A DNA stretch of 64,000 nucleotides. It comes from an uncultured Flavobacteriales bacterium (GTDB lineage Bacteria > Bacteroidota > Bacteroidia > CAIKAF01). The notes beneath the pieces were generated by a model that ran no database searches, had not been told where the DNA came from, and saw only the letters and a list, made by a program, of their open reading frames with translations. Position numbers and translations under genes: made by a program. Position 1 is the first letter of the stretch; every line of letters starts with the position of its first letter. Below are positions 25,957-35,468 of the stretch, in pieces. Location: contig CAIKAF010000029.1 of the NCBI GenBank assembly GCA_903825395.1, positions 120,498-184,497 of the forward strand, given 5' to 3'.

Positions 25957-28281
25957 ATGGCTAAAAACTTGGTAATTGTAGAGTCACCCGCAAAAGCGAA
26001 AACCATTGAAAATTACCTCGGTAAAGATTTCATTGTTAAATCTTCCATGGGGCATATACGAGATCTGCCTTCCAAAGGATTGGCCGTGAACATAGAGCAG
26101 GGGTTTGAACCTCAATATGAGGTAGATCCCAAAAAGAAACCCCTGATTGCAGAACTGAAAAAACTGGCTGCCAAGGCAGAAAAAGTATGGTTGGCTTCCG
26201 ATGAAGACCGCGAGGGAGAAGCCATTGCATGGCATTTGCTGAAAACTCTAGAACTGGATGAAGCAAAAACCCGACGCATCGTTTTTAATGAAATTACCAA
26301 AACAGCCATCCTCAAGGCCATCGAGCAACCCAGAGAAATCGACTATCGATTGGTAGATGCCCAGGTGGCCCGTCGGGTTTTAGACCGCTTGGTTGGTTAT
26401 GAATTGAGTCCGGTACTTTGGAAAAAAGTAAAACCCAGTTTGTCGGCCGGTCGAGTTCAATCGGTGGCCGTTCGACTTATTGCCGACCGGGAACGGGAAC
26501 GCGAACAATTTCAAGTAGCTGCCTTCTTTAAGGTTCAAGGTAAATTTACCGATGCCAAAGGAAAGGTATTTAAGGCTGAATTGGCTTCCCGACTGGCCTC
26601 TGAAACAGAAGCACAGGAATTGCTCGAGGCACTTAAGAACAAAACTCTAACCGTGGGTAATGTAGAAGTTAAGCCATTGAAACGAAGCCCGGCTGCCCCT
26701 TTTACTACCTCTACTTTGCAACAAGAAGCTGCACGAAAACTAGGTTTTTCCGTCGCCAGAACCATGTCGTTGGCTCAACGTTTGTATGAAAATGGTAAAA
26801 TTACCTACATGCGAACGGATTCAACCAATTTATCTGATTTCGCCCGCTCAGCAGCAGAACAAGCTGTTATTCAATCTTTTGGCCCTGAATTTCATAAGGA
26901 AAGGAATTTTTCTACCAAGGCAAAAGGAGCACAAGAAGCCCACGAATGCATACGGCCTACCGACTTTTTAATCGAGGTGGCGGGAGAAGACGCTGCCGAG
27001 AAAAAGCTGTACGACCTAATTCGAAAGCGTGCATTGGCTTCCCAAATGGCAGATGCAAAACTGGAAAAAACTACCATTAAACTTGAGGTTGATTCCATTC
27101 AACCCCATTATTTTGCAGCTAAAGGAGAAGTTATAACCTTCAAGGGATTCTTAAGCTTGTACATCGAAAGCAACGATGAAGAAGAGCAGGAAGAAGATGC
27201 TGGGCAAGGCGAGCAAATGCTTCCGGCATTAAAAACCGGAGACGCTGTTGGCATAAAAGAAATTCAGGCCACAGAACGCTTTACCCAACCGCCGCCAAGA
27301 TACTCGGAAGCATCTTTAGTGAAAAAAATGGAGGAATTGGGAATTGGAAGACCTTCTACATATGCACCCACCATTTCGGTTATTCAAGGCAGAGGATACG
27401 TGGAAAAGGCAGAACGCGAAGGGGAGGAACGTTCCTTTGTTCAACTGAGCCTAAAGGGAGCAGAATTAAAAAAGACGGTCGGTTTAGAACGAACAGGTGC
27501 CGATAAGGGCAAACTGTTCCCAACCGACATTGGAATGGTAACCAATGACTTTTTAGTAAGCCATTTTGCTGGAATTTTAGATGTCAATTTTACAGCAAAA
27601 ATCGAAAAGCAATTTGATGAAATTGCCGAAGGTCAAAGTCAATGGAATAAAATGATTGAAACGTTTTATGGACCATTCCATAAGGCAGTGAAAGATACAG
27701 AGTCCATTGTGGGAAAAGCTTCCGGAAAACGATTGTTAGGAACCGACCCCCAAAGTCAGAAACCTGTTTTTGCATTGGTAGGTCGATATGGCCCCATGAT
27801 TCAAATTGGAGAGGCTGAAGACGAAGAAAAGCCCAAATTCTCTTCCCTACAAAAAGACCAAAGCATACAAACCATCTCGCTGGAAGAGGCCCTCAGTTTG
27901 TTCAAATTGCCTCGAACTCTTGGTGATTTTGAGGATAAAACAGTTGTGGTAGGGCAGGGCAGGTTTGGGCCCTATGTGCGCCATAACAATCAGTTCGTTT
28001 CTATTCCTAAAGAAACGAATCCCCTTGATTTAGATTTAGATTCGGCTGTGGTGTTGATCCAAGCTAAACGGGAAGCTGATGCCAAGAAACGCATTAAAGG
28101 TTTTGATGAAAACCCAGAGGTTTTAATCTTAAACGGCCGCTGGGGCCCTTATATTGCTGTCGGAAAAGACAATGTCAAAATCCCCAAAGGAAAAAGTCCG
28201 GAAGAACTGACCTTAGAGGAGTGCTTAGAGTTGCATAAAGCCCAAGGAGGCAAGAAAAAGGGCAGAACCTCCAAAAAATAG
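25957..28281 (+). CDS. topA: DNA topoisomerase I
   Basis: Relaxes negative supercoils. It is 774 residues from the ATG at 25957 (MAKNLVIVESPAKAKTIENYLG). The frame is open back to 25810, but that part is hairpin element C and lacks any family similarity. The TOPRIM domain (VWLASDEDREGEAIAWHL), the active-site tyrosine segment GKITYMRTDSTNLS and the GRPSTYAPTISVIQ block are all intact. Two or three C-terminal glycine-rich repeats (GRYGPMIQIG, GRFGPYVRH, GRWGPYIAVG) replace the zinc ribbons of E. coli TopA. The next gene follows by 7 bp. Confidence 0.97.
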   Translation: MAKNLVIVESPAKAKTIENYLGKDFIVKSSMGHIRDLPSKGLAVNIEQGFEPQYEVDPKKKPLIAELKKLAAKAEKVWLASDEDREGEAIAWHLLKTLELDEAKTRRIVFNEITKTAILKAIEQPREIDYRLVDAQVARRVLDRLVGYELSPVLWKKVKPSLSAGRVQSVAVRLIADREREREQFQVAAFFKVQGKFTDAKGKVFKAELASRLASETEAQELLEALKNKTLTVGNVEVKPLKRSPAAPFTTSTLQQEAARKLGFSVARTMSLAQRLYENGKITYMRTDSTNLSDFARSAAEQAVIQSFGPEFHKERNFSTKAKGAQEAHECIRPTDFLIEVAGEDAAEKKLYDLIRKRALASQMADAKLEKTTIKLEVDSIQPHYFAAKGEVITFKGFLSLYIESNDEEEQEEDAGQGEQMLPALKTGDAVGIKEIQATERFTQPPPRYSEASLVKKMEELGIGRPSTYAPTISVIQGRGYVEKAEREGEERSFVQLSLKGAELKKTVGLERTGADKGKLFPTDIGMVTNDFLVSHFAGILDVNFTAKIEKQFDEIAEGQSQWNKMIETFYGPFHKAVKDTESIVGKASGKRLLGTDPQSQKPVFALVGRYGPMIQIGEAEDEEKPKFSSLQKDQSIQTISLEEALSLFKLPRTLGDFEDKTVVVGQGRFGPYVRHNNQFVSIPKETNPLDLDLDSAVVLIQAKREADAKKRIKGFDENPEVLILNGRWGPYIAVGKDNVKIPKGKSPEELTLEECLELHKAQGGKKKGRTSKK

Positions 28282-28288
28282 TTGAGCT

Positions 28289-29494
28289 ATGAGCCAAACG
28301 CCATTGGAATGGAATGGTTGGGAAGAATATTTCAGTCCTGTATCTACCGAAATACAGGCTACAGAATATCAGCCTACCCAAATAGGCAATCACATTCAAA
28401 CGTTTTATGGTAAAGGCGATTTCCCCGACCTTTCCAGTTCAAAAGTAGATGTGGTTTTGGTGGGATGTGGTTACGATGCCGTTGATTTGTCGGCTTCCAT
28501 GTCGGCCGTCCCCGATGCAGTTCGAAAGCAATTGTATGATCTGCATAGGGGCGACCATCCGATTCGTATTGCCGATTTAGGCAATGTTGGAATCAGGAGC
28601 AATGTGGAAGAAACCTGCTTGATGTTGGGAAGGTTGTTCCGCACAATCATAGAGCAAGGCGCTGTGCCGGTTTTAATAGGGGGGGGGGCTGAACTTGGAT
28701 TTGCCTTATACCGCTCGTTTACCTTGGCAGGTCAATATGCCAATTACTTAGACATTACATCTCGATTGCCATTTCAATCCCTAACAGCAGAAGAACTTTC
28801 GGCCGACAATGTCTTGGGACGAATCCTGGGCGAAAAAAACCAACTCCTTTTTCATTACTGCATCTTAGGGTATCAAACCTATTTTAATTCGCCCGAATTT
28901 CTTCATTTATTTAAAGATTTTCATTTTGATTTGTTGCGTTTAGGCGAAGCCCGAGAAAACATTCGCCGCACCGAGCCCTTATTGCGCGATGCCCATTTGG
29001 TAAACCTAAATATGGGTTCTGTGAAAGCAGCCGATGCCCCCAATACAGTATTGGCATCGCCCAACGGTTGGTCATCAGATGAAATTTGCCGCTTAGCAAG
29101 ATATGCCGGATTAAGCCATAAACTCAGAGGATTCTGCTTGTCAGGTTTGTCTCCAGAACTTGTCCAAAATGGTGCAGAAGTGCAATTGGCCGCTCAGGTG
29201 CTTTGGCATTTAATTGAAGGAATTTATGTGCGAAAACCCGAAACTTTATTGGTGGATAAGCCGCCATACATTCGATTCACGGTTGAACGAGAGGATGTTG
29301 GTATGGGATTGCATTTTTACAAAAATACCCTTACCGATGCCTGGTGGATGGGCGTTCCTATTAAAGGGCAATGGAGTAAGCACTTTCCCAACGAAGAGTA
29401 TCTGGTGCCTTGCGGACAAGAAGATTACATTCAGGCTACAACGGAAGAGTTGCCACAGCGCTGGCTGCGCCGATTCCAAAAATTAAATGAATAA
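28289..29494 (+). CDS. Ureohydrolase-fold pseudoenzyme (arginase-like)
   Basis: 401 residues with the overall order of an arginase/formimidoylglutamase, but the metal site is lost. GGGHD/GGDHS is GGGAE, the DAHxD block is LDITSRL, and the SFDxDxxD block is NLNMGSVKAADAP. At least five of the six usual metal ligands are therefore replaced, so hydrolase activity is not expected. I recall similar proteins, annotated as formimidoylglutamase, lying beside topA and gldK in other Flavobacteriales; that would argue for a non-catalytic role linked to type IX secretion. It sits 7 bp after topA. Confidence 0.85.
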   Translation: MSQTPLEWNGWEEYFSPVSTEIQATEYQPTQIGNHIQTFYGKGDFPDLSSSKVDVVLVGCGYDAVDLSASMSAVPDAVRKQLYDLHRGDHPIRIADLGNVGIRSNVEETCLMLGRLFRTIIEQGAVPVLIGGGAELGFALYRSFTLAGQYANYLDITSRLPFQSLTAEELSADNVLGRILGEKNQLLFHYCILGYQTYFNSPEFLHLFKDFHFDLLRLGEARENIRRTEPLLRDAHLVNLNMGSVKAADAPNTVLASPNGWSSDEICRLARYAGLSHKLRGFCLSGLSPELVQNGAEVQLAAQVLWHLIEGIYVRKPETLLVDKPPYIRFTVEREDVGMGLHFYKNTLTDAWWMGVPIKGQWSKHFPNEEYLVPCGQEDYIQATTEELPQRWLRRFQKLNE

Positions 29495-29557
29495 GTCCAA
29501 TCTCGAATTTAAAATTGGAAGGCATAACATTGAGGAAAGAGTGGTTCGGCAATGAAA

Positions 29558-29590
29558 TTTGCATTTTTAACAAAAAAAAATTTACCTTTA
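29558..29590 (+). promoter_or_regulatory. Promoter of the porP-gldKLMN cluster
   Basis: TTTG at 29558-29561, 21-bp spacer, TACCTTTA at 29583-29590. The predicted start is near 29596, giving a leader of about 40 nt before the porP ATG at 29635. It rules out the upstream in-frame ATG at 29515. Confidence 0.65.
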
Positions 29591-29634
29591 CTTTTCAAAG
29601 CATAATGTCCAACAATGGCATTTTATACCAGCCT

Positions 29635-30621
29635 ATGAAAAAACTTGCGGTCACTTTGGTGTTATTTTTAGGTTTTGTCGCTAAATCAAATGCGCAACAA
29701 GACCCTCAATTCACTCAGTTTTTCTACAACAAGTTAATTATGAATCCCGCCTACGCTGGGAGTAAAGATTTGTTGTGTTTTACCGGTTTGTTCCGTAGCC
29801 AATGGGTAGGTTTGGAAGGTGCTCCTTCTAGTTTTCTGTTTTCAGGTGATGCACCCCTTAAGTTGGCAGGCCATAATTTTGGATTGGGCGTGACTGCATT
29901 GGGTGATTTTATCGGTTATGAAGAAAATTACTCCTTTAGAGTTGCAGCCAACTGGAGATCTCCTCAAATGATTGGTCCTGGTTATTTGCGTGCCGGTTTG
30001 GATTTGGGTGTCACCAGCAAAGGAATTAAAAACAATTCTTGGATTTATCCTACCGGAATTCCAGAGCCCAGCATTCAAAGTTTGAATAACAATACCAATA
30101 TGGTGATGGAAGCGGGTGTAGGGGTGTATTATTATGGATCTAATTTCTATGCAGGTGTTTCAGCTCTGCATTTGGCAGGAATGCGTTTTGCCGATATTAA
30201 TATTGCTCAAGCCCGACATTTGTTCGCCATGGGTGGTTATACCTTTGAAGAGCCTTTTCACCCCGATTGGGATTTTAACCCCAATGTGTTAATTAAAACA
30301 GATTTTGCCACAGCTACTTTTGATGTAAACGTGAATGCCATTTGGAGAAAATTTGTTTGGGGAGGCCTTACCTACAGGTTGGAAGACGCCATCGCCATCA
30401 ACATTGGTGCCGATTTGGGAATCATTCGCCCTTCCCTTCGTTCCCTTCAAATTGGTTATTCCTATGATATAAATACCTCAAGATTGAGTTCGTACAACAG
30501 CGGTTCTCATGAAATTTCAGTAAGGTATTGCATTGATTTGAAGCCAGTTAAAGATATTATTCCCGGTTATTCTGTACGTTTTACAGATACTCGTGACCCC
30601 ATTAAGCCTGTATTTAAATAA
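29635..30621 (+). CDS. porP: T9SS outer-membrane protein PorP/SprF family
   Basis: 328 residues with signal peptide MKKLAVTLVLFLGFVAKSNAQ. The PorP/SprF signature follows directly: QDPQFTQFFYNKLIMNPAYAGS. The rest is an outer-membrane beta-barrel pattern ending with IKPVFK. PorP-type proteins belong to the type IX secretion/gliding machinery; in Porphyromonas the gene heads the porPKLMN operon, the same order as here. The start at 29635 is chosen because the earlier ATG lies upstream of the promoter. Confidence 0.95.
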   Translation: MKKLAVTLVLFLGFVAKSNAQQDPQFTQFFYNKLIMNPAYAGSKDLLCFTGLFRSQWVGLEGAPSSFLFSGDAPLKLAGHNFGLGVTALGDFIGYEENYSFRVAANWRSPQMIGPGYLRAGLDLGVTSKGIKNNSWIYPTGIPEPSIQSLNNNTNMVMEAGVGVYYYGSNFYAGVSALHLAGMRFADINIAQARHLFAMGGYTFEEPFHPDWDFNPNVLIKTDFATATFDVNVNAIWRKFVWGGLTYRLEDAIAINIGADLGIIRPSLRSLQIGYSYDINTSRLSSYNSGSHEISVRYCIDLKPVKDIIPGYSVRFTDTRDPIKPVFK

Positions 30622-30701
30622 TTCATCCTACCTTCGCATACTAATTTTAAATGTGTTTCCGTTTCAGGATGAAGTACACCTTTCTTAAAATATCCCTCAC
30701 C

Positions 30702-32012
30702 ATGAGATACACTCTGCTAATCGCTCTTATTGGTATGCTCACATATGGGTGTGCCAATTCCGACAACGGTCAGTTGATCGGTGTGCAAGGTAGACCTAAA
30801 TGGTACCAAGCCGACCCTTTCGGTATGATTTACATGCCGATGGGAAGTTATAATATGGGATCTAGCGACCAAGACGTGCCAAGATCCTTTTATGCTCCAG
30901 CTAAAACAGTTTCGATTCAGGCGATGTACATGGATCAAACCGAAATTAGCAATAATGAGTATCGGCAGTTTGTGTATTATGTGCGAGATTCTCTCGCTCG
31001 CAGATTGATTGCCGAAGGTGTAGATGAGGATTACCACATCATGGAAAATGGATTTGAAGAAGTGTTGGACCCTCCAATTCTTGTTTGGAAAGATAAGATT
31101 TACTGGGATGATCCTGAGTTTCGTCAAGTTCTTGAGGAATTGTACTATGTTGAAGATCAACGGTATTTCCGCAAAAGAGAAATTAACGTTGATAAGTTGG
31201 TGTATACCTATTGGTGGATTGACTTGCAGGAAGCGGCTAAATACAAGTACCGTAGAAATTCAGATGATGTAACCACGCCAATGCATGACCGGAAGAAGTT
31301 CTTGCATCAGGAGAAAGTACGAATTTATCCCGATACCCTGGTTTGGGTTGCTGATTTCTCCTACAGCTACAATGAACCCATGGCGAAAATGTACTTCTGG
31401 CACCCTGCTTATGACAATTATCCAGTAGTGGGTGTCGATTGGAAACAAGCCATGGCCTTCTGCAATTGGAGAACAGAATACATGAACAACTTTTTAGTCG
31501 CTTCTGGAGATTTCCCTGTTCATGACTTTAGATTGCCAACCGAAGCTGAGTGGGAATATGCCGCTCGAGGAGGTCGTGATCTTGCCGCTTATCCTTGGGG
31601 TTCTAATTACATCCGGAATAGCCGAGGTTGTTTCTTGGGTAACTTTAAGCCAATGCGCGGTAATTATATCGATGACGGTGGTTTCCATACAGTGCCTGTT
31701 GATTCTTATAACCCCAATGACTTTGGTTTGTATTGTATGGCCGGTAACGTGGCCGAATGGACATCCGTTGCCTTTGAAGAAGCAGGATACAGCTGGTCAC
31801 ATGATTTGAATCCAGATTTGATGTACCATACACAAGACAACGATCCACCCGCTCTAAAACGTAAAGTAGTTCGCGGTGGCAGCTGGAAAGACGTTGGTTT
31901 TTACCTTCAGGTTTCCACACGCGCATATGAGTATGAAGATACAGCGAAGAGTTACATCGGTTTCCGTTGCGTACAAACGTATATGGGTCGTGATAAAGCT
32001 GATGCTGAATAA
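30702..32012 (+). CDS. gldK: T9SS outer-membrane lipoprotein GldK/PorK
   Basis: 436 residues from the ATG at 30702: lipoprotein signal MRYTLLIALIGMLTYGC with Cys17. Upstream in-frame ATGs at 30651 and 30669 are possible. The bulk is an FGE-sulfatase (formylglycine-generating-enzyme-like) fold: YMPMGSYNMGSSD, QTEISNNEYRQF, VVGVDWKQAMAFCNWR, RLPTEAEWEYAARGG, CMAGNVAEWT and VVRGGSWKD. GldK with GldN forms the periplasmic ring of the secretion system. A TACCTTCG box lies at 30629, so an internal promoter is possible. Confidence 0.95.
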   Translation: MRYTLLIALIGMLTYGCANSDNGQLIGVQGRPKWYQADPFGMIYMPMGSYNMGSSDQDVPRSFYAPAKTVSIQAMYMDQTEISNNEYRQFVYYVRDSLARRLIAEGVDEDYHIMENGFEEVLDPPILVWKDKIYWDDPEFRQVLEELYYVEDQRYFRKREINVDKLVYTYWWIDLQEAAKYKYRRNSDDVTTPMHDRKKFLHQEKVRIYPDTLVWVADFSYSYNEPMAKMYFWHPAYDNYPVVGVDWKQAMAFCNWRTEYMNNFLVASGDFPVHDFRLPTEAEWEYAARGGRDLAAYPWGSNYIRNSRGCFLGNFKPMRGNYIDDGGFHTVPVDSYNPNDFGLYCMAGNVAEWTSVAFEEAGYSWSHDLNPDLMYHTQDNDPPALKRKVVRGGSWKDVGFYLQVSTRAYEYEDTAKSYIGFRCVQTYMGRDKADAE

Positions 32013-32067
32013 ATCAAACAATAAACCTTTAACCTTTAATTAACCCAAAACCAAAATCCAATTCAAC

Positions 32068-32877
32068 ATGAACAAGTTCCTTCAATCCGAAAAGGGAAAA
32101 GTGGTAATGAACTTCGTATACGGGTTCGGAGCCGCCATTGTAATTCTAGGCGCCATGTTTAAAATCATGCACTGGCCTGGGGCAAGCGTAATGATTGTAG
32201 CTGGACTTTCTACTGAAGCTGTAATTTTTGCTATCTCTGCTTTTGAACCACCTCACCATGAATTGGATTGGACCTTGGTTTATCCTGAATTGGCTATGCA
32301 TGAGGGCGAAGGTCATGGTGATTCCAAAGACCACAAAACTAAAAAAGGCGGTGGAGATGGCTTAAGTCAAGAGTTGGATAAGATGTTGGAAGAAGCCAAA
32401 ATCGGTCCCGAACTTATTGAAAGCCTTGGAAGTGGAATGCGTCGTTTAAGCGAATCTACTTCAAAATTAGCCGATATGGGCGATGCCGGTGCTGCTACTT
32501 CTGATTATGTTAATAATGTGAAGCGCGCTGCCACCACCGTTAGCGAATTGTCTGATAGCTATATTAAGGCTGCTGATGCCTTAACCGGTTTGTCTTCTGC
32601 CGATGGTTCATCCTATGGAGAACAATTGCAACGTGTGAGCAAGAATTTGGAAGTGTTGAATAGTGTGTATGAACTTCAAATTCAAGGAAGTCGTGAATAC
32701 ATTGAGTCTTCTGCAAAAGCTTATTCTAATATCGCAGAATTGCTTGCTAATTTGGATTCTTCACTTGAGGATACAAAACGCTACAAATCTGAAATCCACA
32801 ATTTGAGCAATAATCTAAGCAACCTGAATACCGTTTATGGTAACATGTTGGCTGCTATGAACATGAATCGCGCTTAA
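32068..32877 (+). CDS. gldL: T9SS inner-membrane motor protein GldL/PorL
   Basis: 269 residues. Two N-terminal membrane helices (about 13-33 and 39-59) flank KIMHWPG; Glu50 in LSTEAVIFA sits inside the second helix, at the position of the glutamate implicated in proton coupling by GldLM. The rest is a cytoplasmic coiled region. With GldM it forms the proton-driven motor of type IX secretion and gliding. Confidence 0.95.
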   Translation: MNKFLQSEKGKVVMNFVYGFGAAIVILGAMFKIMHWPGASVMIVAGLSTEAVIFAISAFEPPHHELDWTLVYPELAMHEGEGHGDSKDHKTKKGGGDGLSQELDKMLEEAKIGPELIESLGSGMRRLSESTSKLADMGDAGAATSDYVNNVKRAATTVSELSDSYIKAADALTGLSSADGSSYGEQLQRVSKNLEVLNSVYELQIQGSREYIESSAKAYSNIAELLANLDSSLEDTKRYKSEIHNLSNNLSNLNTVYGNMLAAMNMNRA

Positions 32878-32918
32878 TCCTTTTCACATTAATTGTATAA
32901 CTCTAAAGTCAAGAAATA

Positions 32919-34556
32919 ATGGGAGGAGGTAAAGCCAGTCCAAGGCAGAAGATGATTAACATGATGTACCTCGTGTTAACGGCACTGCTAGCCTTGAACG
33001 TTTCCAAAGAGGTGTTGGATGCCTTTGTTAAGGCCAACATTTCACTTATGCAGCAAGAGCAAATCATGGCTTCCAAAAACAAAGGAACCTATAATGAGCT
33101 CTCAAATCAGGTCTTGTTAAACCCCAAAGACGAAAAGTACAAGCGTGCCGATGCACAAGCTTCTGAGCTGTCCAAAGCAACTCAAGAAATGTTGAAGAAG
33201 CTAAATCGGTTAAAGTTGGATCTTTTGATGAATGTTGAGGGTGTAGACGAGGCCGGTGCAAAAAAGTTAGCTGAAAATCCATTCGAGGTTAACAAAAAGG
33301 ACGACTACGACATGCCTACCAATTTCTTTGGTACGGGTGAGGCTCCAGGCAATCAAGGAAAAGCAGGCCAATTGAAAAAGGATCTTGCAGCCTTCAAAAA
33401 GGAGCTAATGGATATGACCAAGAATAATCCAGCCATCGCTAAGTCGTTGGAGATTATTGATTTGAATGATCCAGACCCTAAAAGTGAAACGGTGGTTAAA
33501 CATCGGTTGACAACTTGGGAAATGAAGTATTTCTATCACCTACCTCTGGCAGCAGCATTGTTAGAAATTAGTAAATGGGAAAACATTGTACGCAGCTCAG
33601 AAGCGGAAGTGTTGAAATTTATTTGGGATCAAATTTCAGCCGATGCTGTTAAATTTGATGCTGTTCGTGCTCAAATTGTTCCCAAGTCTACTTTTGTTGT
33701 TTCCGGATCTAATTTTGAGGCCGATGTTTTCCTTGCTGCCTACAATACAGCAATGAAGCCGGAGATTATAACAGGCGGTTCAGTAGATACTGTGACGGGT
33801 AATGTTCCTGGAGGTTCTGTTTTAGATACGGCAAAAATCGTTAATGGTGTTGGTCGCGTTCAAATTCCAGCCTCAGGAGCTGGGGAGCGTACTTTTGCTG
33901 GTGTTATCAACTTGGTTGAAAAAGCTACTGGGAAAAAGATTCCTTATCCATTCCAAACGAAATATACCGTATCGCCACCTATGGCCTCTGTTGCAGCTAC
34001 CAAAATGAACGTTTTCTATAAGGGGCTAGACAATCCGGTTACCGTTTCGGTTCCTGGTTATCCGCCTTCTCAGTTGATTGTATCAAGTTCAGGTCCTATC
34101 ACCATTTCTGGTGGTAATGGTAATTATATTGTTAAGGCAAACAATACTGGTCCTGCTAAGATCAATGTTTCTGTTAAAACAGAAGACGGTCGCACCATTT
34201 CTATGGGTGCTCAGGATTTCCGAGTAAAGCAGATTCCTACCCCTGTTCTTAAGTGGGGTGGCAAGCGGTCTGGCGAACTTGTCCCCGCCGGATTGGCTTC
34301 TGCCTCTCCTTTAATTCCTGAAATGGAGAATTTTGACTTCGAAGTGTATTCCAGAATTTTAAGTTTTGAGATTTCATATACAGGTCAAGGAGGATTGTTG
34401 CAACGTAGAGAAGTAGCCGGAAATCAAATTCCAGGCGATCTTCAAGGAAAAATTCGTTCCATGCGTCGTGGAGAAAAAGTTTTCTTCTCTGACGTAGTTA
34501 TCCAACTTCCTTCCGGTGAACGCCGTAAGGTTGAAGGGGCGTTTAAAATTCAATAA
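32919..34556 (+). CDS. gldM: T9SS motor protein GldM/PorM
   Basis: 545 residues. MGGGKASPRQKMINMMYLVLTALLALNVS is the universal GldM N-terminus with one membrane helix. The large periplasmic part has a helical first domain followed by beta domains ending with RRKVEGAFKIQ. It transmits motor force to the GldKN ring. It is 41 bp after gldL. Confidence 0.96.
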   Translation: MGGGKASPRQKMINMMYLVLTALLALNVSKEVLDAFVKANISLMQQEQIMASKNKGTYNELSNQVLLNPKDEKYKRADAQASELSKATQEMLKKLNRLKLDLLMNVEGVDEAGAKKLAENPFEVNKKDDYDMPTNFFGTGEAPGNQGKAGQLKKDLAAFKKELMDMTKNNPAIAKSLEIIDLNDPDPKSETVVKHRLTTWEMKYFYHLPLAAALLEISKWENIVRSSEAEVLKFIWDQISADAVKFDAVRAQIVPKSTFVVSGSNFEADVFLAAYNTAMKPEIITGGSVDTVTGNVPGGSVLDTAKIVNGVGRVQIPASGAGERTFAGVINLVEKATGKKIPYPFQTKYTVSPPMASVAATKMNVFYKGLDNPVTVSVPGYPPSQLIVSSSGPITISGGNGNYIVKANNTGPAKINVSVKTEDGRTISMGAQDFRVKQIPTPVLKWGGKRSGELVPAGLASASPLIPEMENFDFEVYSRILSFEISYTGQGGLLQRREVAGNQIPGDLQGKIRSMRRGEKVFFSDVVIQLPSGERRKVEGAFKIQ

Positions 34557-34566
34557 ATCGTTTCCA

Positions 34567-35427
34567 ATGAAAAAATTGGTTTTATTTCTTGCGATCGGAA
34601 TGGTTTCTCTTACCGCATTTGGACAAAATGACGGTACTGGAGGTGTTACCCTTGAGCCCAGAGATGGTTTCTATGATAAAATTCATGGAGAAAACCGTAG
34701 GGTTGTTCCTTATCCTCACATGCGTGAAAGTGATGTCACCGAAGCTTGGCGGGTGTGGCGTGAGGTGGATTTTCGTGAGAAAGTAAATCAAGTTTTTTAC
34801 TATCCTCTAACTCCCACCAATGGTCGTAAGAATTATATTGAAATAGTTCGTAAAGCCATTTTAACGGATTTGATTGTTACTCCCTTTGACGTAGAAAACG
34901 ATGATTTTAGGGTACAGCTGACAACTTCCGATTTTGCGAAAATTGGTACTAAACGAGATACTCAGTGGATTCCATCTCCTGATCCCCCTTACGAGCCTGT
35001 GATGAAGGTAATCGATGAGCCTTTCAAACCGGATGCAGTTAAGTCTTTGCGACTTAAGGAAGATTGGTTTTTTGATCGTCAGCGTTCCATTATGGAGTGT
35101 CGAATTCTTGGAATGTTACCCATGCGTCAACGCTTCAATTCATCAACAGGTGACTTTGAGGGAATGGAAGGTATGGCCTGGATCTATTTTCCTCAAGCCC
35201 GTCACGTTTTTTCTCGAGAAGAAGTGTACAACACAAAAAACTATGCTCAACGCATCACCTTTGATGATTTGTTTATGAAACGGATGTTTTCTTCAAGAAT
35301 TCTAAAGGTTGACAACGTTCATGATCGGTATATTTCTGAATATACCACAGGTCTTGATGCCTTGTTGGTTGGAGAGGAAATCAAAGAGCAAATCTTTTTG
35401 TTCGAGCACGATATGTGGGAACAATAA
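34567..35427 (+). CDS. gldN: T9SS periplasmic ring protein GldN/PorN
   Basis: 286 residues from the ATG at 34567: signal peptide MKKLVLFLAIGMVSLTAFGQ. The conserved RESDVTEAWRVWREVDFREKVNQ and the C-terminal AQRITFDDLFMKRMFSSRI are diagnostic. The open frame extends back into gldM (34516), but that start would remove the signal peptide. It is the last gene of the porP-gldKLMN cluster and is followed by a strong terminator. Confidence 0.96.
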   Translation: MKKLVLFLAIGMVSLTAFGQNDGTGGVTLEPRDGFYDKIHGENRRVVPYPHMRESDVTEAWRVWREVDFREKVNQVFYYPLTPTNGRKNYIEIVRKAILTDLIVTPFDVENDDFRVQLTTSDFAKIGTKRDTQWIPSPDPPYEPVMKVIDEPFKPDAVKSLRLKEDWFFDRQRSIMECRILGMLPMRQRFNSSTGDFEGMEGMAWIYFPQARHVFSREEVYNTKNYAQRITFDDLFMKRMFSSRILKVDNVHDRYISEYTTGLDALLVGEEIKEQIFLFEHDMWEQ

Positions 35428-35444
35428 TTCTTAGCAGTATTTGA

Positions 35445-35468
35445 AAGGGGCTTAGGCCCCTTTTTTTT
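35445..35468 (+). terminator. Terminator after gldN
   Basis: AAGGGGC (35445-35451) pairs with GCCCCTT (35456-35462) around TTAG, followed by eight or more T. It ends at the stop of the convergent meaB gene. Confidence 0.85.
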
